Positions 10,102 through 18,124 of a stretch of DNA of 64,000 nt are shown here, piece by piece. Source of the DNA: Sutcliffiella deserti (GTDB lineage: Bacteria; Bacillota; Bacilli; Bacillales; Bacillaceae_I); contig NZ_JAIQDB010000004.1 of NCBI RefSeq assembly GCF_020037475.1, forward strand, positions 1 to 64,000, in the 5' to 3' direction. Below the pieces are notes generated by a model. The model saw only the letters and a list, made by a program, of their open reading frames with translations, did not search any database and was not told the origin of the DNA. Numbering within the stretch: position 1 is the first letter of the stretch; each line of letters begins with the position of its first letter. A program made the position numbers and the translations under genes.

Positions 10102-10130
10102 ATTTTAGTGACAGACCAACAAACTGTCAA
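10102..10130 (-). promoter_or_regulatory. sigma-A promoter of the riboswitch-terC transcript
   Basis: Minus-strand TTGACA (10125-10130) and TAAAAT (10102-10107) are separated by 17 bases. The -35 box overlaps the stop codon of the upstream beta-propeller gene, so the leader has its own promoter. Confidence 0.8.
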
Positions 10131-11059
10131 GCTAAATTTTCACCAACAGTTAGCAAGGCAATTCCATCTGGATGTATACCAGCTTTTATTTTATCGATTT
10201 CTTCTAATGTATTCATATCAATAATAGAAATGTCATTTGTTTTGTTATTTGCAACATAGGCTATTGTACCGTCCTTATTGAAAACAGTCCCTCCAGGCCA
10301 TACTCCAACACGAATCCTTTTAATCTCCCAAGGCTGAACCGTTCCATTTAGTTTATGTTCCGTATCAATGATCGAAAGGTCTCCGGATTCTCTATTCGGG
10401 ATCAGAGCAAACCTTCCATCTGGAGAAAAGACAAGCCTAACAGGAATACTACCAATCCGACGTTTAAATTTAATTTCATAGGTTTCTGTATCGATCACAT
10501 ACAGTGTTCCATCTTCTTGATTTGCAACGTATAGATCTTTTCCATTAGGATGTGCTGCCATTCCCTCTGGACCCTTTCCTACAGGAAAATGACTCAGTAT
10601 CTCTTCCCTATCATTATCGATTACAGTCACATTATGACTTCCTATGTTCGGTATGTATACTTTGTTTCCGTCTGCCGACAGGGCTACCATATGTGAATGT
10701 TTCTGGTTGGTGGAAATAACTTTAGTAATTTCATCTGTTTTTGTGTTAATGATAAATACCTTTTCACTATAGGTAGAAGCCAAATATAACTTTTTACCAT
10801 CCTGTGATAAACCTAAACCATGAGGAAACTGAAAATCCGGGTGTTCTATTCTTTTTTCTATTTCAAATGTTTCATTATTTAAGATATTTAACTTGTTACC
10901 TTGAGAGCATGTTATATACGTCTTCTTACCATCTTGGGACACTATAAGTTCATGGGGATTAAAATCTGTTTCTATTCTTCTGACCGTTTCCTTTGTTTCT
11001 GTTGAGATAACGGATACAGTATCTTCATCTTTATTTAACACTAATAAATATTCATTCAT
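10127..11059 (-). CDS. YVTN-type beta-propeller repeat protein (YncE-like)
   Basis: The protein has 310 residues and about seven repeats of the form xxLYVANxxxxTVxVIDTxT, for example KVYIPNIGSHNVTVIDND and DLYVANQEDGTLYVIDTE. This is the YVTN/YncE seven-bladed beta-propeller. No signal peptide is visible (it starts MNEYLLVLNKDED), so it is probably cytoplasmic, unlike many exported members. The ATG follows AGGAAGTGA by 6-7 bases. It is a single gene, and the ligand or partner is not known. Confidence 0.8.
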   Translation of the reverse strand: MNEYLLVLNKDEDTVSVISTETKETVRRIETDFNPHELIVSQDGKKTYITCSQGNKLNILNNETFEIEKRIEHPDFQFPHGLGLSQDGKKLYLASTYSEKVFIINTKTDEITKVISTNQKHSHMVALSADGNKVYIPNIGSHNVTVIDNDREEILSHFPVGKGPEGMAAHPNGKDLYVANQEDGTLYVIDTETYEIKFKRRIGSIPVRLVFSPDGRFALIPNRESGDLSIIDTEHKLNGTVQPWEIKRIRVGVWPGGTVFNKDGTIAYVANNKTNDISIIDMNTLEEIDKIKAGIHPDGIALLTVGENLA

Positions 11060-11181
11060 GCAAAAGTCACTTCCTTATAAGTTATCATCGTACCTTTTAA
11101 ACTATATCATATTATTTAAAATACAAACATTATTCAGACTTTTATATAAGATATAACCTACCGGAACAATCCAAGTTAAAC

Positions 11182-11214
11182 AAAGGAGCCTCCTTTAAAA
11201 AGGTGTGTTATAAT
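11182..11214 (+). promoter_or_regulatory. palindrome plus -10 box before MATE gene
   Basis: A perfect 15-base inverted repeat, AAAGGAGCCTCCTTT (11182-11196), lies 12 bases upstream of TATAAT (11209-11214). No good -35 box is present at 17 bases. The repeat covers the -35 zone, as in promoters that need an activator. Confidence 0.5.
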
Positions 11215-11253
11215 CACATAGATTATGACTAAGCTGAAGGATTGTGGCGCAGA

Positions 11254-12615
11254 ATGAACCAAGTTTTTACCTATCAAGAAAGAATCAAATTATTTATTAA
11301 AATTGTCATTCCTATACTGGTTACTCAACTTGGACTTTTTTCCATGAATTTATTTGATATTATGATGACAGGAAATGTGGGGCCGAGCGATCTAGCGGGT
11401 GTAGCGATAGGCTCCGGATTATGGGTACCCATTTACACAGGCTTAAGCGGTATACTTTTATCCATCACACCTATAATTGCGCATCTAGTAGGAGCAAAGA
11501 AAACAGAAAGTGTTCCTTTTTCAATTACTCAAGGGATGTATGTTGCACTTGCCATGAGTTTGATAGTGTTAGGATTAGGCGCTGTATTAGTTCAGCCTAT
11601 TTTACAAGGAATGAATTTAGAGGAAGAAGTCCGCTATGTAGCTAAGTACTATCTGGTTGCATTAGGATTTGGAGTTATCCCTCTTTTTGGCTATACTGTC
11701 CTGCGCTGTTTCATTGATGCGCTTGGTCATACGAGAATTTCGATGATCATTACTCTCCTATCTCTTCCTATTAATATAGTTCTAAATTATATACTTATTT
11801 TCGGTAAGCTTGGACTGCCTGCTCTTGGTGGAATAGGATCAGGGATAGCATCTGCTATTACTTATTGGTTAATTATGCTAATCTCCTTGTATATCGTGCT
11901 AAAGAAGAGACCTTTTACTCAATTTCAACTCTTCCAAAAGCTATACCCTATATCCTTAAGCAAATGGAAAGAGATCCTTGTGATTGGAGTGCCAATCGGG
12001 TTGTCAATATTTTTTGAGACAAGCATTTTTTCTGCTGTTACGTTATTAATGAGCTCTTTTGATACAGTGACTATTGCATCTCATCAAGTGGCATTGAATT
12101 TTGCATCTTTACTCTATATGGTCCCACTTAGTATTTCGATGGCATTAACGATATTGGTCGGCTTCGAAATTGGTGCGAAAAGAATTAAGGATGCTAAACA
12201 ATATACACTTATCGGGGTTATTGCAGCAGTGCTTCTTTCATCTGTATGTGCTATTTTGCTTTATATCTTCAGGTCTGAAGTAGCATCATTATATACAAAA
12301 GATCCAGAAGTGATAACATTAACGACTTCCTTCCTTCTTTATGCAATTTTCTTTCAACTTTCAGATGCAATTGCAGCTCCAATCCAGGGAGCATTGCGAG
12401 GATATAAAGACGTTAATATAACATTTCTATTAGCATTAGTGTCTTATTGGTTTATAGGTCTACCAGTTGGTTATCTGTTAGCCAATTATACGAGCTACGG
12501 AGCATTCGGTTATTGGATAGGACTAATCATTGGACTTGCTGCAGGTGCCATAGGCTTAACATGGCGCTTGTTAAAGATACAAAAAATCTATCAATTAAAA
12601 AACGCTGCAAACTAG
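11254..12615 (+). CDS. MATE-family multidrug/sodium antiporter
   Basis: The protein has about 453 residues and 12 hydrophobic segments arranged as two six-helix halves. The N-terminal half carries VTQLGLFSMNLFDIMMTGNVG, typical of MATE (NorM-like) pumps. Members expel cationic drugs or secondary metabolites using a sodium or proton gradient. The ATG was chosen because the TTG four codons upstream sits right on the GAAGGA Shine-Dalgarno. The gene is monocistronic, with a palindrome at its promoter and a terminator after it. Confidence 0.85.
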   Translation: MNQVFTYQERIKLFIKIVIPILVTQLGLFSMNLFDIMMTGNVGPSDLAGVAIGSGLWVPIYTGLSGILLSITPIIAHLVGAKKTESVPFSITQGMYVALAMSLIVLGLGAVLVQPILQGMNLEEEVRYVAKYYLVALGFGVIPLFGYTVLRCFIDALGHTRISMIITLLSLPINIVLNYILIFGKLGLPALGGIGSGIASAITYWLIMLISLYIVLKKRPFTQFQLFQKLYPISLSKWKEILVIGVPIGLSIFFETSIFSAVTLLMSSFDTVTIASHQVALNFASLLYMVPLSISMALTILVGFEIGAKRIKDAKQYTLIGVIAAVLLSSVCAILLYIFRSEVASLYTKDPEVITLTTSFLLYAIFFQLSDAIAAPIQGALRGYKDVNITFLLALVSYWFIGLPVGYLLANYTSYGAFGYWIGLIIGLAAGAIGLTWRLLKIQKIYQLKNAAN

Positions 12616-12679
12616 TTTTTGCCTTTTGAATCAGAGTATTCTTATAGGAATATTTGAAGGAATATGTAGTTATTTGTCG

Positions 12680-12711
12680 AAAAAAGTAGAAAGATAATTA
12701 AACTACTTTTT
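12680..12711 (+). terminator. intrinsic terminator of MATE gene
   Basis: AAAAAAGTAG and CTACTTTTTTT form a stem ending in a T-run. The ribosome site of the next gene follows immediately. Confidence 0.8.
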
Positions 12712-12726
12712 TTGAGGAGAACTTAT

Positions 12727-13113
12727 ATGAATAAAGCTGATGCTACTAAAGTGTGTTCTGTACTCGATTATTTTCAAAGGGAATTTAATATATTAATGGA
12801 ACTTCTATCTACTTACAACCACTCTGAATATGGAGAGAAAGCTACTATTCAAAACCATGTAAAAAAGCAATTCCAGCATATAAAAATTGAATTAAAGAAA
12901 CAAATTAAAGTACTAATTGAATTTGATTCCAATATTTTAGTAGTGGACTACCTTCTTCCACCACTCTGTGTAGCCTTTGCATATTTGCAGGATGTTGGTC
13001 TAAATCGAATTAATCCAAATAGTATCCATAAGGTTTCTCAATTAACAGTTAAAGCGAATGATTATTTAACAAAATACTATGCTCAACTAAAAAATGAACA
13101 TTTGCAAAAATGA
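12727..13113 (+). CDS. hypothetical protein, helical, 128 residues
   Basis: I do not recognise a family. The protein is hydrophilic and predicted mostly helical, with a basic stretch (KKQFQHIKIELKKQ) and no signal peptide or membrane segment. The ATG is preceded by GAGGAGA at 6 bases, which rules out the upstream in-frame start. It is transcribed rightwards between two terminators, so it is probably its own unit. It marks the left part of the accessory island. Confidence 0.65.
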   Translation: MNKADATKVCSVLDYFQREFNILMELLSTYNHSEYGEKATIQNHVKKQFQHIKIELKKQIKVLIEFDSNILVVDYLLPPLCVAFAYLQDVGLNRINPNSIHKVSQLTVKANDYLTKYYAQLKNEHLQK

Positions 13114-13199
13114 ATCCAATTACTGGTATTAGAATATGTGCTGCTCATTTGATTTTAAAAGACCAGTTTTCTCAACTTACTTTGAAAAAGGTAACATTT

Positions 13200-13233
13200 A
13201 AACCCATCCTTATATTTTTATTGAGGATGGGTC
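13200..13233 (+). terminator. intrinsic terminator
   Basis: ACCCATCCT/AGGATGGGT stem with a T-containing tail, following the 128-residue hypothetical gene. Confidence 0.75.
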
Positions 13234-13267
13234 TTTCATTTACTCTAAAAAAATATATTCATTTCTT

Positions 13268-13283
13268 ACGCCCAATTGCTGAA
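13268..13283. repeat. partial island repeat (ACGCCCAATTGCTGAA)
   Basis: This is one copy of the right-half motif GCGCCCGATTGCTGAA, which recurs near 14.93, 16.76, 17.87 and 22.20 kb, always between genes. Confidence 0.55.
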
Positions 13284-13352
13284 TAATGTTGAAAAATGCG
13301 AAAGAGCTGCAATATATGGAACTTCAGTTATTTTACTAAAACACCTGATAGT

Positions 13353-13544
13353 TTAATTATACTTATCCTTTCGTGAGTAAATTGATATTAACAAACTTAT
13401 GAAAAGACCTATCGTTAAAAAAATAAGTAACAAGGATGAATGAACATCGTTCCACATAAGTTTAATAATCGCAAACAATAGTATGGCAACTAAGTATGGA
13501 ATAAACAATAATCTAAAATGTAATTTCTTTTCACTTTTTTCCAC
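13353..13544 (-). CDS. small two-helix membrane protein
   Basis: About 63 residues with two hydrophobic segments (FIPYLVAILLFAIIKL and LLLIFLTIGLFISLLISIY) and basic ends. The family is unknown. A GTG start is preferred because GGGGGTG lies 8 bases before it, while the ATG eleven codons upstream has no ribosome site. It stands alone in the accessory island. Confidence 0.55.
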   Translation of the reverse strand: MEKSEKKLHFRLLFIPYLVAILLFAIIKLMWNDVHSSLLLIFLTIGLFISLLISIYSRKDKYN

Positions 13545-13758
13545 TAAAGAAACACCCCCATTTTTAAAAATATACACAGTCTTAAATTGAATTCTATTAT
13601 TCTGTTAACCTATTACTGAATAAAGTTCAATCTGGACTCTTCCGCTAAACTGCCAATTACTTTATGTAGAAACCTTCATAATCTCTTCTTAATTTTAACA
13701 TAGATATCCAATTTTCTTTTAAGTGGTGTTCCACTATCTGACCCTAAAAATAAAAAGA

Positions 13759-13796
13759 GCGCTGATCCCTGTTCTGGGATAGCGCCCGTCAGCTGC
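13759..13796. repeat. hairpin plus island repeat motif
   Basis: The GCGCT-ATCCC / GGGAT-AGCGC hairpin (13759-13785) is followed by CCGTCAGCTGC, a diverged copy of the CCGATTGCTGAA motif. It resembles the 17847-17887 element. Confidence 0.5.
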
Positions 13797-13832
13797 ACAA
13801 TGGTCTTCCTATTTATGTACTGATTTTTTGAG

Positions 13833-14066
13833 TCAACTAAGATACTCTCTCCATTCACTCCAAACTTTCATATAGCTACTAAAATCCTCAGGATGTACTT
13901 TAATGCATACACCAATACGGAAATACAGTTGAAAAATCACCTCATCTACAAGGCGTTCTTTTGTGAAAGGTGCATTGTCTTTCCATAGTGCAAATAATCG
14001 AAGCAGCGTTTCAATATTCAGGCTATCTGGAGATGAGCAGAAAGCATACGTAAAATCATATAACAC
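13833..14066 (-). CDS. hypothetical protein, 77 residues
   Basis: This short soluble, aromatic- and acid-rich protein has no recognised family. Its ATG lies inside the last codons of the peptidase E-like gene (11-base overlap), so the two were probably cotranscribed and translationally coupled. With the upstream gene frameshifted, its expression may be altered. Confidence 0.5.
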   Translation of the reverse strand: MLYDFTYAFCSSPDSLNIETLLRLFALWKDNAPFTKERLVDEVIFQLYFRIGVCIKVHPEDFSSYMKVWSEWREYLS

Positions 14067-14767
14067 TTAAGTATATTGTATTTATCTCATCTTCAATAAT
14101 TTCACCATTTACACATTTAACAATATAAGATTTTGCTTTTGGTCTAGAGCTAACTGAATTAGATAGTGTTTCATTAACAAAATGAAGAGCTGCACCATCA
14201 TCAACTGCGTATCCTTCTTTCATTTTTCCTTCTAAGACTAACTGGTGATATGAAGACCTTCTTTTATTCTCCCCATCATAATGCGGACATTTACTTCCCT
14301 TCAAAAAGCCTAAACATTCAAGTTTATACAACGGTGCATTTAAGGGGTCTGTTAATCCTTCTTCAAACCAACATATTGCACCAGCACTTAGTCCAGCAAG
14401 TATAATTCCTTTTTCATAAGCCTTTTTAAGAACTTGGTCCACTCCCCATTCCTTCCACAAAAGAAGCATATTTCTGGTATTTCCTCCTCCAACATAAATA
14501 ATATCTTGCTCAAGAATAAATTTTTCTAAGTCTTTAAAATCCGGTAAAATCCGGTTCAAATAAAGATAAGTGTGAAGGAGTGCAAGGAAGAAGCTTAAAT
14601 GCTTTATAAAATCTTTCTATATAATTTGATTGGTCTCCGCTAGCGGTTGGAACAAAACACACCTTGGGTAAGTCTTTTTTTATTTGAGCTAAAATATATT
14701 TATCAAGTAGTAGGTTTTCTGGTTCCATAGAAAAACCCCCACCACCCATTGCAATAATCTGTCTCAA
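14056..14767 (-). pseudogene. peptidase E-like (S51) gene broken by a 10-bp duplication
   Basis: Two frames together give a full dipeptidase E-like protein, of the group that cleaves Asp-X dipeptides. The N-terminal part has MGGGGFSMEPEN and ends in SLFEPDF. The C-terminal part continues KDLEKFILEQDIIYVGGGNT and carries the catalytic serine in GLSAGAICWF. The frame changes exactly at a tandem duplication of TAAAATCCGG (14535-14544 and 14545-14554). Removing one copy leaves 702 bases, a single frame of 233 residues, close to the usual family length of about 230. The lesion is therefore recent, reversible, or a sequencing or assembly error. Confidence 0.85.
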
Positions 14768-14845
14768 TCTTTCACCCCATCTGTATGAATTTCATAATAA
14801 TTACAGTAATCATGATTTCCATACTCTTTTTTTATCGCTACTTAA

Positions 14846-14866
14846 CTTAATACCAATTATTTCAAA
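14846..14866. repeat. 21-bp direct repeat, copy 1
   Basis: It begins CTTAATACCAATTATTTC and is identical over 21 bases to 16769-16789. Both copies lie upstream of minus-strand accessory genes, about 1.9 kb apart, in the same orientation. Confidence 0.8.
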
Positions 14867-14931
14867 TCCATACCATTAACTCAATAATAATTTCACAAAA
14901 AAAGAAGCTTACATTGTTCCATATAAGCTCC

Positions 14932-14949
14932 AGATTGCTGAAGACTCGG
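14932..14949. repeat. island repeat right-half motif
   Basis: AGATTGCTGAAGACTCGG follows an AAGCTTA/TATAAGCT hairpin-like stretch. It matches the CGATTGCTGAAGA end of the element at 17875. The rest of 14768-15052 holds the 21-bp repeat and no gene. Confidence 0.5.
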
Positions 14950-15052
14950 ACTCAAGATATCTCTTTTTTTCTAAGACTATTTGTAATATGCTTAAGAATA
15001 ATTTATGTTATCATTTTAATATAAATATCAATAAAGGAGCCTATTTACTATT

Positions 15053-15634
15053 ATGCAAACAATTCAAGCTAAGGTAGAAGTTACTCTTAATGATTGCGTG
15101 CAAATGATGAGACATAACCCTGCCACAAGGTTTGGTTACTGGTTGCTAGTTTTAAGTTTCCCTCTTCCTGGAATATTTGGTTATTATTTAGCAAGAGATG
15201 CTATTGTAGAATCAGCAACCAGTGCTAAACATCTTGCTAAACTTAACAATGATTATATTTTGCTTACAATTATTATAAGTATTGCTTGGCTTGCATTAAT
15301 AATATTTTCGTGGAGATTTGTGGAAAAATATCTCGGGTCTACGATGTATGAAACTCACAAAAAGAAAAATGCTATGTTTCTCAATATACTTTTTGATAAG
15401 GACAGTCGAAAATTTATCTTTAATGGTAGGGATAAGGAAAAATATAAAAATAACCCTAAAATAAAAATTATTGCAACACCTGATAACTACATATTTTATT
15501 TAGGAAGAGGACTATATCCAGGTAAACTATTCCTGCCGAAAAATCGAGTTGAATCACAAACATTAATTACTCAAGAAATCATTCGTATATTAGATAAAGA
15601 AGAGAATATTTCAATTAAACATAAAAAAAAATGA
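15053..15634 (+). CDS. YcxB-like membrane protein
   Basis: The protein has 193 residues. The N-terminal 40 are cytosolic, followed by two hydrophobic segments (about residues 27-47 and 65-88) and then a basic cytosolic domain. The C-terminal stretch DNYIFYLGRGLYPGKLFLPK resembles the YcxB-type domain, in which a beta-hairpin ends in a (L/I)PK motif. Function of the family is unknown. It is the only rightward gene of the inner island. The ribosome site AAGGAG is somewhat distant (about 13 bases). Confidence 0.6.
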   Translation: MQTIQAKVEVTLNDCVQMMRHNPATRFGYWLLVLSFPLPGIFGYYLARDAIVESATSAKHLAKLNNDYILLTIIISIAWLALIIFSWRFVEKYLGSTMYETHKKKNAMFLNILFDKDSRKFIFNGRDKEKYKNNPKIKIIATPDNYIFYLGRGLYPGKLFLPKNRVESQTLITQEIIRILDKEENISIKHKKK

Positions 15635-15718
15635 CATTGAATTGACGCTCTGAACAGAAGTAAAAAAGGTTCAGTTTTCAGTCTTAATTTAAATCCTGCT
15701 AATTCTTAAGAAAGGAAA

Positions 15719-15747
15719 GGAGCGATTCACTATGCAGCAATCGCTCC
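15719..15747. terminator. hairpin between convergent genes
   Basis: GGAGCGATT (15719-15727) pairs with AATCGCTCC (15739-15747). It lies between the converging YcxB-like gene and the immunity pseudogene. No long T-run follows, so it may be a weak bidirectional terminator. Confidence 0.5.
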
Positions 15748-15769
15748 TAGATAATTGAATAACTAAGGC

Positions 15770-16194
15770 TTACCTATTTACTGGATATATTTTAATTATA
15801 TCCTCTAATTCTTTAATCAAATTCTCTAGATAAGATTGGTTTGATACAAATTCGAATGTTAGTACTGCACCACTTCCTGCTGGATACCAAGTCTCTCCAG
15901 ACCAATCAATATGCCCTAACTTATTCATTACACCTTCAAAATGTATAAAGCTATCTAAATTTTTCAAGATAGCTTTTCCCGATAAATGCTTATGCATCAA
16001 CTTTAAGTCACTAACAAATCCCTAATATCATCTGTTCTTAAACTTGCATTAAAATCAACATAATACCCTGGAATTTCAACTTTCACATTTGAAATAACCC
16101 AATTCCCATCCCAATAATCGGAACTGTCTGGATGTTCACGACTTAACACTTCTATTTCTACTTTAGTTTTCTCTCCTAATAGTCGGAACTTCAC
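15770..16194 (-). pseudogene. WapI-family immunity protein gene, frameshifted
   Basis: Frame one (GTG start after AGGTGG) gives MKFRLLGEKTKVEIEVLSRE, then PDSSDYWDGNWV and ASLRTDDIRD, the hallmark N-terminal half of WapI-type immunity proteins. It then stops at 16003. The adjoining frame continues VSDLKLMHKHLSGKA, LGHIDWSGETWYP and the C-terminal LENLIKELEDIIKIYPV. Adding one base in the T-run near 16016 joins both into 141 residues, the expected length. No toxin gene is nearby, so this is an orphan immunity gene, decayed or miscalled. Confidence 0.8.
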
Positions 16195-16282
16195 TTTACC
16201 ACCTCAAACTTTCAACCTTTTAACTTGAGTCCTTGTTGAATTGCCATTTTTTGTCTATATTTCCTATTTAGTGGAATAAGGC

Positions 16283-16726
16283 TTAATCTGCCTTATTAAT
16301 GTAATTGTGTAATCTTTGATATTCATCTAAAGGAAATTCATAATTTACCCACGATTTTTTATACCCCTTTATCCCGTGCTTTTTTAACAATTTACTTATC
16401 GATTTAACAACAACAGTTAATAAATCATCTAATAAGCATTGTTCTTGAAATACAACTGCTTCATTTTTATTCACAATAGTTATAAATACATTTTTGTCAT
16501 CTTGCGTCTCAAATTTCCAAACTGTTCTTTCAGGTTCTTGCTCCATAATAAAGGAACTTTTTTTCTGAGGATAAGGAACACATTTGGGAGTAATTATTAA
16601 TAACGATTTTAACAAATCATTTAATGCATCCGTTAAATAACTTGCAATAAAATTAAACTTTTTATTATTTATTTTAAGATAGCCCCTTGCCCACCCAGTA
16701 CCTGATAACTGATAATCAAATTCCAT
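16283..16726 (-). CDS. hypothetical protein, possible immunity-type
   Basis: About 147 residues, soluble, with no family I can name. It starts MEFDYQLSGTGWARGYLKIN, a beta-rich opening, followed by a helical stretch and a tryptophan-containing C-terminus. The ATG sits 5 bases after GGAGG. A GTG four codons upstream overlaps that site. It is next to the WapI-type gene and may also be an immunity or antitoxin-like gene, but this rests on position only. Confidence 0.5.
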   Translation of the reverse strand: MEFDYQLSGTGWARGYLKINNKKFNFIASYLTDALNDLLKSLLIITPKCVPYPQKKSSFIMEQEPERTVWKFETQDDKNVFITIVNKNEAVVFQEQCLLDDLLTVVVKSISKLLKKHGIKGYKKSWVNYEFPLDEYQRLHNYINKAD

Positions 16727-16747
16727 AAAATCCTCCACAGTTCCTTA

Positions 16748-16773
16748 TTCAACAATCCTGCCCGATTGCTTAA
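16748..16773. repeat. quasi-palindromic island site, left of integrase block
   Basis: TTCAACAATC is followed by CTG and CCCGATTGCTTAA. The arms CAATC and GATTG are inverted repeats. The same order occurs at 22187-22210, in the same orientation. The two sites enclose the integrase and the two defence genes. Confidence 0.7.
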
Positions 16774-16789
16774 TACCAATTATTTCAAA
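16769..16789. repeat. 21-bp direct repeat, copy 2
   Basis: It is identical to 14846-14866 and overlaps the right end of the quasi-palindromic site at 16748. Confidence 0.8.
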
Positions 16790-16827
16790 AACAAGTGATA
16801 AACTCAATCTTTTATTTTCATTAAATA

Positions 16828-16860
16828 TAAAAAATCACGCTCAATCTCGAACGTGATTTT
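16828..16860 (-). terminator. intrinsic terminator of integrase gene
   Basis: On the minus strand AAAATCACG closes on CGTGATTTTTT, directly after the integrase stop. Confidence 0.8.
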
Positions 16861-17702
16861 TAAAAGTATTTGCTGTAGAGATCTTTTCGTAACTTCCCAC
16901 TTAGCTGAGCATAAATTCTCGTTGTTTCGCTTTTTTCATGGCCTAATAAACTCTGTATTACTTCTAGGGGAGCCCCGTTGTTAATCATATGTGTAGCGTA
17001 GCTATGCCTTAGCTGATGTGGATGAATGCTCTTTTTAATCCCTGCTCCAGATGAAATACGCTTAATGATGTATCTTATTAAGTCGATACTCATTCTTCTC
17101 TTAGGTCTTCTCTCCGTTATGAACAAACACGGGTCCTGATCATCTCGCTCATCGAGATATCTCATCAACCACAAGGAGCAACGAGTATTAAAATAAACCT
17201 CCCGTTCTTTATTCCCTTTTCCATGAACGATGACCGAATTTGAGGCGAAATTGATATCATCACGATTAAGCTTAACAACTTCGCCAATACGGCAACCAGT
17301 TGAATAAAAGAATTCAAACAACGCATTCTCCATAGCATTTTGACAGGATTCACGTAGATGTTCAATTTCAAGTTCAGTGAGGAATTTTGGTATTCGTTTC
17401 CCTAGCTTAGGTTCTTTCAACTTAGCTGCAGGATTCTTTTTTATAAACCCTTCGTCATTTGCCCATTTAAATAATGACCTAATACATCGAACTCTATGCC
17501 CCAAACTAGAGGGTTTTAAATGTGTGCTTCCCTTGATCAAATATTCTTTTAACTGATCTGTGTTCAGTATGTTCAGGTCGATATCTCCAAAGTAGCGCAA
17601 CAACATATTATATTGAAAACAATAGGTTTTTAATGTTAGCGGTGAATACCCCTCTATCTTTTTATCAAGCTGGTATTTCTCCCAAACTTGTGACAATAAC
17701 AT
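16860..17702 (-). CDS. tyrosine recombinase / integrase (XerD-like)
   Basis: The protein has 280 residues. An N-terminal SAM-like core-binding domain (about 1-85) precedes the catalytic domain. All active-site residues are present: Arg138 in GCRIGEV, Lys162 in HGKGNKE, His229 and Arg232 in HPHQLRH, His255 in LLGHEKS and the nucleophile Tyr264 in TTRIYAQL. The short length resembles XerC/D-like recombinases and cassette integrases more than phage integrases with an arm-binding domain. The ATG follows AGGAGAGTGG. It is next to the defence pair and is flanked by repeats that could be its substrates. This is an inference. Confidence 0.9.
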   Translation of the reverse strand: MLLSQVWEKYQLDKKIEGYSPLTLKTYCFQYNMLLRYFGDIDLNILNTDQLKEYLIKGSTHLKPSSLGHRVRCIRSLFKWANDEGFIKKNPAAKLKEPKLGKRIPKFLTELEIEHLRESCQNAMENALFEFFYSTGCRIGEVVKLNRDDINFASNSVIVHGKGNKEREVYFNTRCSLWLMRYLDERDDQDPCLFITERRPKRRMSIDLIRYIIKRISSGAGIKKSIHPHQLRHSYATHMINNGAPLEVIQSLLGHEKSETTRIYAQLSGKLRKDLYSKYF

Positions 17703-17781
17703 CTACACCACTCTCCTAGTTTACAAACCAATTAATCTTAAGAAAAGTATTGACTAGAAAAGTAGGTTTTATACGATTTTA

Positions 17782-17887
17782 TTCAACAATCTAGTGGAAT
17801 GGTTTAGTTTAGGATAGTACATAGAGGTTGGGAAACATAGGAAAAGGCGCTTTCGCTACTACTTAAAAGCGCCCGATTGCTGAAGAT
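17782..17887. repeat. attC-like element between integrase and helicase genes
   Basis: The left arm TTCAACAATC (17782-17791) and the right arm GATTGCTGAA (17876-17885) are imperfect inverted repeats about 84 bases apart. They enclose a GGCGCTTT/AAAGCGCC hairpin (17847-17874). The element lies in the 420-bp gap between integrase and helicase genes. No other gene is visible in 17703-18124. Confidence 0.55.
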
Positions 17888-18124
17888 CTTTCTTCTAATT
17901 TAATAGTATCGTTGTACTGTGTAGTAAATGAGTTTGTTTATAAGTTTTTATTTTATTGACCCAGATTTTTTAAAGATCTCTATCTTTATTTTAACACCTT
18001 CATGGTCTAACGATTTTTTTAACTCATATACTTTTCTTTACTGATAATATTTACTTATTTTTATTTTCATGAATGTTTTTCCATTTTCCTTCTAAATAAT
18101 TTTGTTAACGTTAGGTAACTAAAT

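Noticed and set aside
13676-13858. 60-codon open frame on the minus strand
   Set aside because: It runs across a hairpin and an island repeat and has no ribosome site.
17165-17371. 68-codon frame within the integrase gene
   Set aside because: Shadow of the integrase; all catalytic motifs are in the other frame.
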